A DNA stretch of 18,373 bases from Verrucomicrobiales bacterium (GCA_021648365.1 JAKISY010000094.1:1-18373); one strand, 5' to 3'; positions 1 through 6,734 are shown, numbered from the stretch's first letter. Numbers and translations: made by a program. Notes: generated by a model not told the origin, from the sequence alone.

Positions 1-8
1 TATTTAGA

Positions 9-42
9 TTTCATTCAGGCGTTCTAATACGCCTGAATGAAA
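9..42. repeat. Perfect 14-bp inverted repeat (hairpin)
   Basis: The arms at 9-22 (TTTCATTCAGGCGT) and 29-42 (ACGCCTGAATGAAA) are exact reverse complements around a 6-nt loop (TCTAAT). There is no run of T directly after the stem on the plus strand, and only a weak A/T tract follows it on the minus strand. It is therefore not a textbook intrinsic terminator, although it could end a transcript from a gene to the left of the window. A structured end of a mobile element or a palindromic intergenic repeat is the other reading. Confidence 0.8.
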
Positions 43-147
43 CAGCACAAACCGCTATAAAGCAAGAAAAATAATTGAACTCCCATGGAACCGAGCAATT
101 AGAGGGCGAAAACAGCTAAACTGTTACTTTCACTGCTCCCCGCGGAA

Positions 148-183
148 GGGGTCAGGAGATTATTCTTGCATTTTGACGTCAAA
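148..183 (+). repeat. Possible transposon-end or repeat boundary (GGGGTCAGG motif)
   Basis: The segment begins GGGGTCAGGAG, runs through an A/T-rich stretch containing TTGCATTTTGAC, and ends in the 12-nt palindrome TTTGACGTCAAA (172-183). From memory, similar 'GGGGTCAGG...TTGCA' sequences recur at the ends of small dispersed elements linked to IS200/REP-associated transposases in many bacteria. I cannot search to confirm this. It directly abuts the broken gene that follows, which fits an insertion boundary. The assignment is inference from resemblance. Confidence 0.3.
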
Positions 184-356
184 CGCTATCGCTCAAGCCG
201 AACGGTTCCGCCCCACCGATGTTTTTGCAAGCAGGTCAATACGACGAACTCTTCGGCATCCTTGGCGTCGCCAAGCCCACCGCCTACGATTATTCGCAAG
301 AAGAAATCGCCGACCTCGACGACTTCGGCCGCATCATTGCCAAAGCTCTGAGCTAA
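177..356 (+). pseudogene. 3' remnant of a protein-coding gene, family not recognised
   Basis: After an in-frame TGA at 174-176, an open frame of 59 codons runs to TAA at 354-356. Its codons (GAC, CTC, TTC, GGC, ATC, GCC) look like those of real genes in this window. The last part, from the ATG at 219, reads MFLQAGQYDELFGI and ends FGRIIAKALS, an acidic, globular-looking C-terminus. No Shine-Dalgarno sequence precedes that ATG, and the reading frame stops where the transposon-end-like sequence at 148-183 begins. The simplest reading is the tail of a gene cut off by an insertion or deletion. A genuine 45-aa protein starting at 219 is possible but less likely. Its stop overlaps the stop of the convergent gene 353-757. 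Confidence 0.4.
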
Positions 357-757
357 CTCTTGTTAGATTTCCGTCTTTCCTCGACCACGATAGCTGCTTC
401 CAGGAGTGGTTCTAGTAGCAGCCTCAAATCCTCATCGATTCTGTTCAGGCTATTGAGAACCACATCCATATCTATGTCCACATCATTCATCTGATCAGCT
501 CCAGTAAAAATGTTATGCAGAACTATTCCGGCACAAGCTACAAACTCCCGCTCATGCCCATCCTGAAACCAGTTTTCACCTAATTCCACAACTTCGTATG
601 GAAACCAAAGTTGTTTCTTAGAATCAATATTCCCACCATTCATGATGACACGATCCAGCTCCTTACGATGTTCCGAAAAATCGTTTTCGTAATCTAGGCC
701 CGCTATGAAATCGCGCTCCTCTTCAGTAAGAGATTTCAGATACTCAGAAAGTTTCAT
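353..757 (-). CDS. Hypothetical acidic protein, 134 aa
   Basis: I do not recognise a characterised family. The predicted protein starts MKLSEYLKSLTEEERDF, has no signal peptide or membrane segment, and is soluble, acidic and probably helical. A central stretch (WFPYEVVELGENW, then GHEREFVACAGIVLHNI) is the most conserved-looking part. The ATG at 757 is chosen because GAAGAAGAGG lies immediately upstream and because the open frame 5' of it, back to 943, is only the translation of two copies of a dispersed repeat. The gene stands alone between the gene remnant on the left and the beta-propeller gene on the right. Its codon use is richer in A/T than that of the neighbouring propeller gene, which suggests accessory origin. 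A cytoplasmic immunity-type or regulatory role is conceivable but not supported by any motif. Confidence 0.65.
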   Translation of the reverse strand: MKLSEYLKSLTEEERDFIAGLDYENDFSEHRKELDRVIMNGGNIDSKKQLWFPYEVVELGENWFQDGHEREFVACAGIVLHNIFTGADQMNDVDIDMDVVLNSLNRIDEDLRLLLEPLLEAAIVVEERRKSNKS

Positions 758-798
758 CACCTCTTCTTCATCAGTGCTAATTTGACTCCAAAAAAATA

Positions 799-827
799 CT
801 CCGTCTGTCTCACTCCGTTCGGCTGTG
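799..827 (+). repeat. Degenerate partial copy of dispersed CTCCG-CGG repeat (copy 1)
   Basis: CTCCGTCTGTCTCACTCCGTTCGGCTG aligns with the core of the better copy at 6216-6257 with a few mismatches. It lies 7 nt before copy 2 in the same orientation, so the two form a short tandem pair upstream of the gene 353-757. Confidence 0.5.
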
Positions 828-834
828 CAATTTA

Positions 835-879
835 CCTTCGAGTAATAATCTCCGACTATCTCACTACGCTCGGTTGTGG
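835..879 (+). repeat. Degenerate copy of dispersed CTCCG-CGG repeat (copy 2)
   Basis: The stretch begins CCTTCGAGTAATAAT, followed by a CTCCG...TACGCTCGG core. It aligns over about 40 nt with the copies at 6216-6257 and 9399-9442, sharing CCTTCG, TAA, CTCCG, TCTC and CTACGCTCGG. Read on the minus strand it encodes a spurious ERSE peptide in the 5' extension of the open frame that includes gene 353-757, so that extension should not be annotated as coding. Confidence 0.6.
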
Positions 880-923
880 TTGAGCTCTTCAACTTCAAAA
901 ATGTCGTGCCGTGTGGTTTACCA

Positions 924-2153
924 TTACTCACTCGCAAAAGCATAAACCACCCCGTCTTCTCCGCTGATCACTAACACCCCTCTAGAGATCGCTGGCGAGG
1001 CACTGAACTTAGCGCCGAGTTCATAAGACCACAATTCCTCTCCGCTCTTAGGATCGACGGCATACAAGCGTCCATCCATCCCGCCTACATAGAGAGCACT
1101 GTCACACACCACCGCCGAGCTGTCCACCGCTCGCCGAGTGGAGAATCGCCACAACTCCTTGCCGTCCACTCGATCTAGACAACGCAAGGCCTTATCCCGA
1201 CCTCCCACATACACTCTATCCTTAGTCACCGCTGGAGAAGCATAAAATTCCACCCCTTTTTCATCCACCACCTTCCAGACCTCCTCACCCGCAGTCACAT
1301 CATAGGCACCGACTTCTCCGCCAAAATGAGACACATAGGCGATACCGTCTCGAACCGCTGCCGAATTAGGGATGTACGCCCCGACATCAAAATTGCGCAA
1401 CTCCTTGCCACTCTGCGCAGAAATCACATGCAGCAATCCATCGCAGCCTCCCACGATCACCGCAGCCTGCTCCCCCGCCACCACCGACGGCGTTCCCACC
1501 AAGTAGTTATCTGTTTCATACTTCCACACCACTTTCCCTGTCGCAGCATCCAAGGCATACAAGTGATTATCATAACTGCCAAAAAACAAGCGCATTTGCA
1601 TCTCACCCGACTTTTCATCCTTCACCTCGAGCGCATTCACCCCACCTTCGATCTTGTCATCCGCCTCAAATTTCCACAGTTCTTTCCCTGTCTTACAATC
1701 CAAAGCATACAAAAAACCATACTGACAGCCAAAATAAACCTGCTCCCCTATCACTGCCGCTGGCCCTGTGATCGGTCCCTGCGACTGATACTCCCAACGC
1801 AGTTTCCCATCACTCAGATCGAGACAGAAAAAACGCGACTGCTCTGAACCTACATACACCAAGCCTTCCTTGATCACCGCCGTCGCTTTGATCGGATACG
1901 GACGTTTTCTTTTTTTACCATCTACCTGCTTCTGCTCGGGGTGAAACTCCCACAACAGTTTGAGCGGAGCTAGTAAATCCTCTTTCGATACCCCTTGCAT
2001 TTGCGCATCACGACGGAAAAGTGGCCAATCTTGCTGCACCTTTTCACCACCGCCCCCCCCCTTTTTAGGCTGCCCATTGCCACCAACCTCACTTGCCGGG
2101 TCATCACAGCCAGTGACCAATATTGCCAATGCCACCGCTAACACCCATTTCAT
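924..2153 (-). CDS. PQQ-like beta-propeller repeat lipoprotein
   Basis: The 409-aa protein begins MKWVLAVALAILVTGC, a lipoprotein signal peptide with Cys16 as the lipidation site. A short Gly-rich linker (GGNGQPKKGGGGGEK) follows, then a propeller-type domain up to the C-terminus. At least seven repeats of about 40 residues carry the outer-strand signature of PQQ/quinoprotein-like propellers: LYALDCKTGKELWKF, LYALDAATGKVVWKY, LRCLDRVDGKELWRF and LYAVDPKSGEELWSY. No dehydrogenase active-site residues are evident, so this is probably a structural or binding propeller at the cell envelope, in the BamB/YVTN-like superfamily in the broad sense. The start at 2153 is preferred because it gives a compact signal peptide with TAGG upstream; in-frame ATGs at 2171, 2177 and 2222 are possible. 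It diverges from the lipoprotein gene at 2248. Substrate and partner are unknown. Confidence 0.85.
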   Translation of the reverse strand: MKWVLAVALAILVTGCDDPASEVGGNGQPKKGGGGGEKVQQDWPLFRRDAQMQGVSKEDLLAPLKLLWEFHPEQKQVDGKKRKRPYPIKATAVIKEGLVYVGSEQSRFFCLDLSDGKLRWEYQSQGPITGPAAVIGEQVYFGCQYGFLYALDCKTGKELWKFEADDKIEGGVNALEVKDEKSGEMQMRLFFGSYDNHLYALDAATGKVVWKYETDNYLVGTPSVVAGEQAAVIVGGCDGLLHVISAQSGKELRNFDVGAYIPNSAAVRDGIAYVSHFGGEVGAYDVTAGEEVWKVVDEKGVEFYASPAVTKDRVYVGGRDKALRCLDRVDGKELWRFSTRRAVDSSAVVCDSALYVGGMDGRLYAVDPKSGEELWSYELGAKFSASPAISRGVLVISGEDGVVYAFASE

Positions 2154-2189
2154 TTGCCTATGAATCGTCATTTTCATCAATAATAAACT

Positions 2190-2218
2190 AGCACAACTTT
2201 CCATAGCAGAGCTATAAT
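2190..2218 (+). promoter_or_regulatory. Possible promoter of the lipoprotein/isomerase operon
   Basis: A perfect TATAAT hexamer lies at 2213-2218 in the intergenic space between the divergent genes, about 30 nt before the ATG at 2248. At a spacing of 17 nt, no good TTGACA-like -35 hexamer is present (AGCACA at 2190-2195), so only the -10 box is supported. Confidence 0.35.
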
Positions 2219-2247
2219 TCAAAAACTATCCGCGCCACCGCGAATCC

Positions 2248-3210
2248 ATGATCAAAGCCAAGCCCATCCATTTTATCCGACTGAGCCTCTTCTGCTTACT
2301 GGTGACCTCCGCTTGCCAACGTAGAGAAGATGGCACCACCTCTGATCCACCACTGAGCCCCATCGAAAAAGAATACACTCAACTGCAACAACGCTACCAG
2401 AGGCTGCAAGCAGAAATAGTAAAACTACAGCAGCAAAACGAAACTTTCCAAGCCAGCGAAACTTCGATCCTCAAACAAGATCAGGCAGTCGCAGACCGAC
2501 TCGTACAAACGCAAAAAAAGCTCAATGCTCAAAATCGCGAATACCAAGCTTTGCAACAAGACTACGCCGACCTCAAAAAATCCATCTCCCCACTCGACTC
2601 AAGCTTAAAAACCTTGACCGCTGCCTTTCGAGAAAACCTGATTGGCACTCAACTCGGCACTGTAGTGCTCAATAACGGACGCCAGTTGCCACAATGCACC
2701 GTCATCCAAATCAGCGACGACACCCTACGGGTCAAATACACAGCAGGCTGGGTGAATATCCCCTACGCTCAACTTAGCCCAGAGTTACAAAAGCGTTTTT
2801 TTCCTGCCCCCGTTTTGGTCTCCTCACAAACTTTGCTCGCTGAAGAAAAACCAACTCAATCCGCAAAATCTGCTTCTCCAACAAAAACTCAAGAGTCACC
2901 TACGTCTCTGCTCGAAAAAGCTTTTATCCAGCGCCAACGTCGCGAGCTCGAGCAATACCAACTCTCCATCCCACCCAAGATCAAACTTCTAGAAACAAAA
3001 ATTAGCCGTGCCCAGCAGAAAATAGCCTCTCTCAGAAAAGACCGCATCAAAACTTCTCAGTACTACCGTAAACGCAGCGGTAGCATCAAACGCTCTCCAG
3101 TGGACCTAGATCGATCTCTCAAAAAAATAGATGGTGACATCCGTAAACTCGAGCTCGCCATCGAAGTTGCTCAGACTCAAATCAAAAGCTGGAAAAAAGA
3201 ATTGAAATGA
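2248..3210 (+). CDS. Coiled-coil lipoprotein with Verrucomicrobia-type beta domain
   Basis: This 320-aa protein starts MIKAKPIHFIRLSLFCLLVTSAC, a lipoprotein-type signal with Cys23. Residues about 38-115 are a Gln/Glu/Lys-rich coiled coil (for example QLQQRYQRLQAEIVKLQQQ). Residues about 132-186 form a small domain ending in VNIPYAQLSPELQKRF. It resembles a motif common in verrucomicrobial secreted proteins in which a short beta-rich unit (GTVVLNNGRQL...VTV...) is followed by a 'P-x-x-x-L-P-P-E-L-Q-K-x-F' tail. Residues 190-225 are a low-complexity linker and 225-320 a second coiled coil rich in Lys/Arg. It is most likely an envelope-anchored structural or adaptor protein. The stop overlaps the start of the next gene (ATGA at 3207-3210), so the two are translationally coupled. 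The precise role is unknown. Confidence 0.75.
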   Translation: MIKAKPIHFIRLSLFCLLVTSACQRREDGTTSDPPLSPIEKEYTQLQQRYQRLQAEIVKLQQQNETFQASETSILKQDQAVADRLVQTQKKLNAQNREYQALQQDYADLKKSISPLDSSLKTLTAAFRENLIGTQLGTVVLNNGRQLPQCTVIQISDDTLRVKYTAGWVNIPYAQLSPELQKRFFPAPVLVSSQTLLAEEKPTQSAKSASPTKTQESPTSLLEKAFIQRQRRELEQYQLSIPPKIKLLETKISRAQQKIASLRKDRIKTSQYYRKRSGSIKRSPVDLDRSLKKIDGDIRKLELAIEVAQTQIKSWKKELK

Positions 3211-3947
3211 CCACTCCGCCATCTCCTCAGTTGAAATTTGCGACCAAAGCCGCCCCGCTACCTAAACGCTTAAAACACGCGCAAGAGGCAGGCTTCCGCC
3301 ACGCTGAACTTTTTCTCAATAACAAACACCTCGACCAATGGAAAGGCCTAGCCGAACTCGCAGAACAGTATAACCTGAATTATGGCCTGCACTTCCCCAA
3401 CCGCCCCCCGCTCTCACCCAAACAGTTAAAAAAATCCGTCAAACTCTATCGCCGGCTCGATTGTGACGCCATGGTGATCCACCACCCCATGTACCAACTC
3501 TACGGCCAAGATCTGCTCGATATCGATCCTGACCTCTGCCTAGCCGTAGAAAACCATCGACTCAATCTCAAGAATTTCTGGCAGTGGGCCGCAAGTAATC
3601 GTTACTTGACCCTCGACGTCGAACACATGTGGAAATACACCCTCAAACAAGGCCATTTCGATCTTTTACTCAAAACCCTGAAAAAGTTCCTCAAACAGCA
3701 CGGCAGTCAAGTTCGCCGCGTTCACTTGCCTGGCTATCACCCCAGCGGTAAGGAGCATCAACCGATCAGCTTCAACCCCCGTTTAGGAAAAAAAGTATTC
3801 ACCGCCCTCGCCAACATAGACTATCAAGGTCTCGTCGTTTCAGAAACCCGCCCCACTCTACAAACTGTCGACCTATTAAAACAAGATGTGGATCTCTATC
3901 AGCACTGGCTCAAAAAAAGAACCGCCAAACTGCTCAAGAAACGGTGA
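3207..3947 (+). CDS. Sugar phosphate isomerase/epimerase-like TIM-barrel protein
   Basis: This 246-aa cytoplasmic protein has the layout of the AP-endonuclease-2/xylose isomerase-like TIM barrel superfamily. Conserved metal-ligand positions can be seen in order: Glu34 (HAELF), His62 (GLHFP), His92-His93 (VIHHP), Glu115 (LAVENHR), Asp137 and His140 (TLDVEHMW), His173 (RVHLPGYH) and Glu213 (VVSETRP). No signal peptide is present. Members of this family isomerise or epimerise sugars and sugar phosphates, or act as inosose dehydratases or endonuclease IV-type enzymes. The sequence does not let me choose a substrate. The start codon overlaps the stop of the upstream lipoprotein gene (ATGA), and the pairing of a soluble enzyme with an envelope coiled-coil protein is unexplained. 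At 246 aa it is slightly shorter than typical 260-300-aa members. Confidence 0.75.
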   Translation: MTTPPSPQLKFATKAAPLPKRLKHAQEAGFRHAELFLNNKHLDQWKGLAELAEQYNLNYGLHFPNRPPLSPKQLKKSVKLYRRLDCDAMVIHHPMYQLYGQDLLDIDPDLCLAVENHRLNLKNFWQWAASNRYLTLDVEHMWKYTLKQGHFDLLLKTLKKFLKQHGSQVRRVHLPGYHPSGKEHQPISFNPRLGKKVFTALANIDYQGLVVSETRPTLQTVDLLKQDVDLYQHWLKKRTAKLLKKR

Positions 3948-4043
3948 ATCCTTTTTTTAAACAGAAAGCTTCCCTCTTGACGCCTTATTGTGTAGAACTC
4001 AGAAGTAAGTATTTTAGATAGTAGCAGACCTAGATAGTAAAAA

Positions 4044-4553
4044 ATGGCAAAAATCATCTCATGGGAGGATTGGATTCGGACACACGGTTCGAAATTGATG
4101 CTGTACGCACGTCAACAATCGCGCAGTGAAGCAGATGCTGAGGATGTCATGCAGAAAGCCCTGGTTAAAACGTGGAAAACCGTTGGAGATCAACCTGAAG
4201 ACAAAATCCTCGGTCTCGTTTACACTAACATCCGCCGTTGCGCTATCGATCAAGGACGCAGCCAAGATCGTCGCACCCGCCGTGAAGAATTTTTTGTCGC
4301 CGAAGCAGGAGATCCTGTATCTTGGTTCGAACTACCAGAAGATGACGAAAGCCGAGCTTTGCAAGTCGCTCTCTCTTCCATTCCTGACAAATACCGAGAA
4401 GTCATCACCCTCAAAATATGGGGCGACCTCACCTTCGATCAAATCGGCAAAACTTTAGAAATCTCGCCCAACACCGCAGCCTCCCGCTACCGCTACGGCA
4501 TCGGAGCCCTGCGCACGCGCCTAGCGCGAGAAGCTGAATACTTGGTGAACTGA
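4044..4553 (+). CDS. ECF-type RNA polymerase sigma factor
   Basis: This 169-aa protein has the two-domain ECF sigma-70 architecture. Region 2 spans about residues 10-80 (LYARQQSRSEADAEDVMQKALVKTW, the usual 'A-E-D-x-x-Q' core, and a basic end IRRCAIDQGRSQDRR). An acidic linker follows, and region 4 spans about 105-160 (SSIPDKYREVITLKIWGDLTFDQIGKTL, then the recognition helix SPNTAASRYRYGIGALR). This style of ECF, starting 'SWEDWIRTHGSKLMLYARQ', is familiar from Verrucomicrobiota. No anti-sigma factor or zinc-binding partner is encoded beside it. The gene is monocistronic: a 96-nt gap precedes it, and it converges on the YHS lipoprotein gene with only 12 nt between the stops. No clear Shine-Dalgarno site precedes the ATG. 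The target regulon is unknown. Confidence 0.85.
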   Translation: MAKIISWEDWIRTHGSKLMLYARQQSRSEADAEDVMQKALVKTWKTVGDQPEDKILGLVYTNIRRCAIDQGRSQDRRTRREEFFVAEAGDPVSWFELPEDDESRALQVALSSIPDKYREVITLKIWGDLTFDQIGKTLEISPNTAASRYRYGIGALRTRLAREAEYLVN

Positions 4554-4565
4554 TCGACTCACCCT

Positions 4566-4826
4566 TCACTTCAGCTTAGCTAAATAGGGCTCAGGGTCAG
4601 CCTTGAATGCCTTGACGCAGCGTTTGCAACAAAACTTCATCTCTTGCCCCTGATAAACTATGCGTTTGGGTTTGCCCATTTTTGCTAAAGGCACGTCCAT
4701 CACCAAACACTTGTCGAGCGGGTAAGGTTTGACAGCAGCTCCACCACCACCTGCAGGATCGGTCGCACACGACACCGTGAACAGACCTAACGACAGCAAG
4801 AACACTAACAAAGAAAAGTTTTTCAT
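4566..4826 (-). CDS. YHS/TRASH-like metal-binding lipoprotein
   Basis: The 86-aa protein starts MKNFSLLVFLLSLGLFTVSC, a lipoprotein signal peptide with Cys20 as the likely lipid-attachment site, followed by a Gly-rich linker. The mature part resembles the YHS/TRASH treble-clef metal-binding fold: a first cysteine in YPLDKCLVMDVPL, a middle strand KRIVYQGQEMKF, then FCCKRCVKAFKADPEPYLAKL, which matches the 'F-C-C-x-x-C-x-x-x-F-x-x-[ND]-P-x-x-Y' ending. It probably binds a heavy-metal ion (copper, zinc or similar) at the envelope. The start at 4826 is preferred over the longer frame to 4901 because it gives a clean signal peptide. The gene lies 13 nt downstream of the Tat-exported isomerase gene, so the two are probably cotranscribed. 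Confidence 0.75.
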   Translation of the reverse strand: MKNFSLLVFLLSLGLFTVSCATDPAGGGGAAVKPYPLDKCLVMDVPLAKMGKPKRIVYQGQEMKFCCKRCVKAFKADPEPYLAKLK

Positions 4827-4839
4827 CGTAAATAGAAAT

Positions 4840-5799
4840 CTACGCCAGACCAAATGCCTTATCAAGATTAACCGAAACCTCTTGCAAGCGATCCAAACCA
4901 CCGCCAGCTACTTCCGCAGCTAACCACCCGTGGTAATTGATCTCGATCAGCGCCTTGCGCACATCGGCAAAGTCGATATCTCCTTCACCAATTTTCGCCC
5001 ATTTATCCTCTTTGCGATTGAAACCCTTCACATCGAGTTTGATCACCCGTTTACCCAAGGTGCGAATCCAGTCCCCCATCGAACCGTATTTCCAGTGATT
5101 ACCAATGTCGAAATGCATGCCCACCCAAGGTGAGTTAAACTCATCCACATAGGCAGCCAACTTGTCCGCCGTCTGCTCATGCCCACCATCGTGATCGTAA
5201 CAAAAATGGTTCCACACATTCTCGATCACAATCGCCACCCCCAACTCAGCAGCCAAAGGAATCGCCTGTTTGATATTGTCCACCGAGCGCTTCCAGATTT
5301 CTTTCTCCGATCCATCTTTGCCGTGACCCACCACTAACAAAATCGTGTGACCACCCACCGCTTTCGTTTCCCTGATACCATCCTGTAGATTTTTTAAAGC
5401 TGCTGCCCGCACCTTAGCGTCAGGATCTGTGTGGCGAATATTCCAATGTCCAGCATTAACCGAACCATCCACGATCAAACCCGACTCTTTGATCGCCTTT
5501 TTCACTTCCTCCACATCGCTCCCAGGACAATTCAACTCCACCCCCTGAAAACCCGCTTGTTTGGCTAACTTAAAACGTTCCGTCAAAGAAGCATCCTTGA
5601 CCTTGATCATACCTATTTTCAGCGTCTTAAAAATACGCCCTTTCAAAGGATCGGATACCGCGTCAGCCGCCACCACATTGCCAGCCGAAGCAGCAAAACC
5701 CAACGCTACTGCCGAAGCCGCTGAACCTTGTAAAAAATGACGCCGAGAAGCAGCAGGCGATGAAGCGACAACTTGCAGAGGTTTTTTTGAATTCATCAT
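4840..5799 (-). CDS. Tat-exported sugar phosphate isomerase/epimerase-like TIM-barrel protein
   Basis: The 319-aa protein carries a twin-arginine signal at residues 18-45 (SRRHFLQGSAASAVALGFAA), predicting folded export across the inner membrane. The rest is an AP-endonuclease-2/hydroxypyruvate isomerase-like TIM barrel. Putative metal ligands are Glu88 (GVELN), Glu193 (VIENVW), Asp231 and His234 (HFDIGNH), Asp256 (IKLDVKG) and Glu296 (LAAEVAGG). Secreted Tat-type members are frequent in Verrucomicrobiota and Planctomycetota, where they are presumed to act on periplasmic sugars. The substrate is not readable from the sequence. AGGG lies about 7-10 nt upstream of the ATG at 5799 on the minus strand. 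It is followed after 13 nt by the YHS lipoprotein gene. It is not a close copy of the isomerase at 3207-3947, which is shorter and cytoplasmic. Confidence 0.85.
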   Translation of the reverse strand: MMNSKKPLQVVASSPAASRRHFLQGSAASAVALGFAASAGNVVAADAVSDPLKGRIFKTLKIGMIKVKDASLTERFKLAKQAGFQGVELNCPGSDVEEVKKAIKESGLIVDGSVNAGHWNIRHTDPDAKVRAAALKNLQDGIRETKAVGGHTILLVVGHGKDGSEKEIWKRSVDNIKQAIPLAAELGVAIVIENVWNHFCYDHDGGHEQTADKLAAYVDEFNSPWVGMHFDIGNHWKYGSMGDWIRTLGKRVIKLDVKGFNRKEDKWAKIGEGDIDFADVRKALIEINYHGWLAAEVAGGGLDRLQEVSVNLDKAFGLA

Positions 5800-5862
5800 G
5801 ACAAATCCCTAGCCCGAACCCCATTCCACGTCCAGCTTTTTCAGCTAAAAACTCATCTCATC

Positions 5863-6135
5863 TCACCTGCTCTTTTTCTTCGGCGGCGTACGTCCAGGCC
5901 CAAAATACTTCTCACTGCGATACCGCAACCATACCCGCAGCACTTGCGGCACCTTCTCCCGCTCCTCTTTGCTCAGGCTCTCGTATAAGGCCATCGCCTT
6001 CTCGCGCTCCTGACGGCAGGCACGATTATTATGATCGTCCCAACGACTACGCGCCAAACGAATACGACGGCAGACTTCCTTAATCAGCGCCTTGCCTACC
6101 AAAGGCTTGTTGTTCTTTTTCTTCTTTGCCGGCAT
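5863..6135 (-). CDS. Small highly basic conserved-type hypothetical protein
   Basis: This 90-aa protein is strongly positively charged at both ends (MPAKKKKNNKP at the start, RTPPKKKSR at the end) with a predicted helical middle (IKEVCRRIRLARSRWDDHNNRACRQEREKAMALYESL, given in pieces: an Arg-rich helix then an acidic helix). There is no signal peptide or membrane segment. The charge suggests nucleic-acid or ribosome association, but no named domain is evident. It is 63 nt upstream of the Tat-exported isomerase gene on the same strand and could be the first gene of that transcript. Coding is supported by biased composition and a clean frame. The function is unknown. Confidence 0.65.
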   Translation of the reverse strand: MPAKKKKNNKPLVGKALIKEVCRRIRLARSRWDDHNNRACRQEREKAMALYESLSKEEREKVPQVLRVWLRYRSEKYFGPGRTPPKKKSR

Positions 6136-6200
6136 CGGTGATTCACGTTAAAAGCCTATTGGATTTATAACAGCCTATGTTACCACCCCTCATTCTCTTT

Positions 6201-6280
6201 TCCTAATTCCAAATTGCCTTCGTGCAGTAAGCTCCGGCTGTCTCGCTACGCTCGGCTCCTAATTCCTAATTCTAAATTCC
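6201..6280 (+). repeat. CCTAATTCC-type short tandem repeat interrupted by a 42-nt element
   Basis: Left of the element is TCCTAATTCCAAATT (6201-6215). Right of it is CCTAATTCCTAATTC followed by TAAATTCC (6258-6280). These are units of a simple intergenic repeat that would be nearly continuous if 6216-6257 were removed. Confidence 0.55.
6216..6257 (+). repeat. 42-nt dispersed element (best copy, copy 3)
   Basis: It begins GCCTTCGTGCAGTAAGCTCC and ends TCGCTACGCTCGGCT. It matches the copy at 9399-9442 along its whole length with four substitutions and two single-base gaps, and the degenerate copies at 799-827 and 835-879 more weakly. There is no open reading frame and no good hairpin; the core contains the direct repeat CGCTACGCT. 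It is nested within a different repeat family. Confidence 0.75.
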
Positions 6281-6287
6281 CTTCCCT

Positions 6288-6734
6288 ATGTCAGCAGAAA
6301 AAGTTGCCAAAAAATTTCAAGTCCCGGGTCGTCTAGTCACTTTAATCAGTATCACCACCGGCAACGTCAACGACACCTACCGAGTGATTCTACGCACCAC
6401 CTATTCTGAAAAGCAGTTCATCCTCCAGCGCATCAACAAAACCGTCTTCACCAACCCCGCCTTGGTCATGTCCAACATGAAACGGGTGACCGATCACGCC
6501 CACCGCCGAATCGAGAGTGAAGCTGACCACGCTGATCGCATCTGGCAACTACCACGTGTCATACCCGCAAAAGATGGCAGAGACTACGTCACCGACTACC
6601 TAGCCGGCGACGTTTATTTTAAAACCAGCTACGATGCTCAAAACCTCAACCGCGCCCGCGTCCAACTCAAACTCTGCGACAGCATCGAATCCAACGAAGC
6701 CCCCATGCTGCGCGCCCTCGAAAACAGAAGCTAA
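6288..6734 (+). pseudogene. Truncated APH-fold sugar kinase (NahK/homoserine-kinase-II-like), N-terminal remnant
   Basis: The 148-codon frame keeps the N-lobe of the aminoglycoside-phosphotransferase-like kinase fold: a glycine-rich turn TTGNVNDTYRV, then FILQRINKTVFTNPALVM, then MKRVTDH, then PRVIPAKDGRDYVTD. This pattern is familiar from N-acetylhexosamine 1-kinase-like proteins of about 350 aa. After residue about 110 the match becomes ragged (AGDVYFKTSYDAQNLNRARV, with the expected 'WR..FI' part missing), and the frame stops at 6734. The whole C-lobe is absent, including the catalytic 'H-x-D-x-x-x-x-N' loop and the metal-binding 'D-x-D'. It cannot be an active kinase. A 5' fragment left by deletion is the likely explanation. 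It starts 31 nt after the 42-nt element. Confidence 0.7.

Noticed and set aside
1326..1847. 173-aa plus-strand open frame inside the beta-propeller gene
   Set aside because: It is antisense to well-supported PQQ-like repeats and has no recognisable features.
3977..4043. TTGACG-containing promoter for the ECF sigma gene
   Set aside because: No acceptable -10 hexamer lies 16-18 nt downstream of the TTGACG, so the site is not supported.
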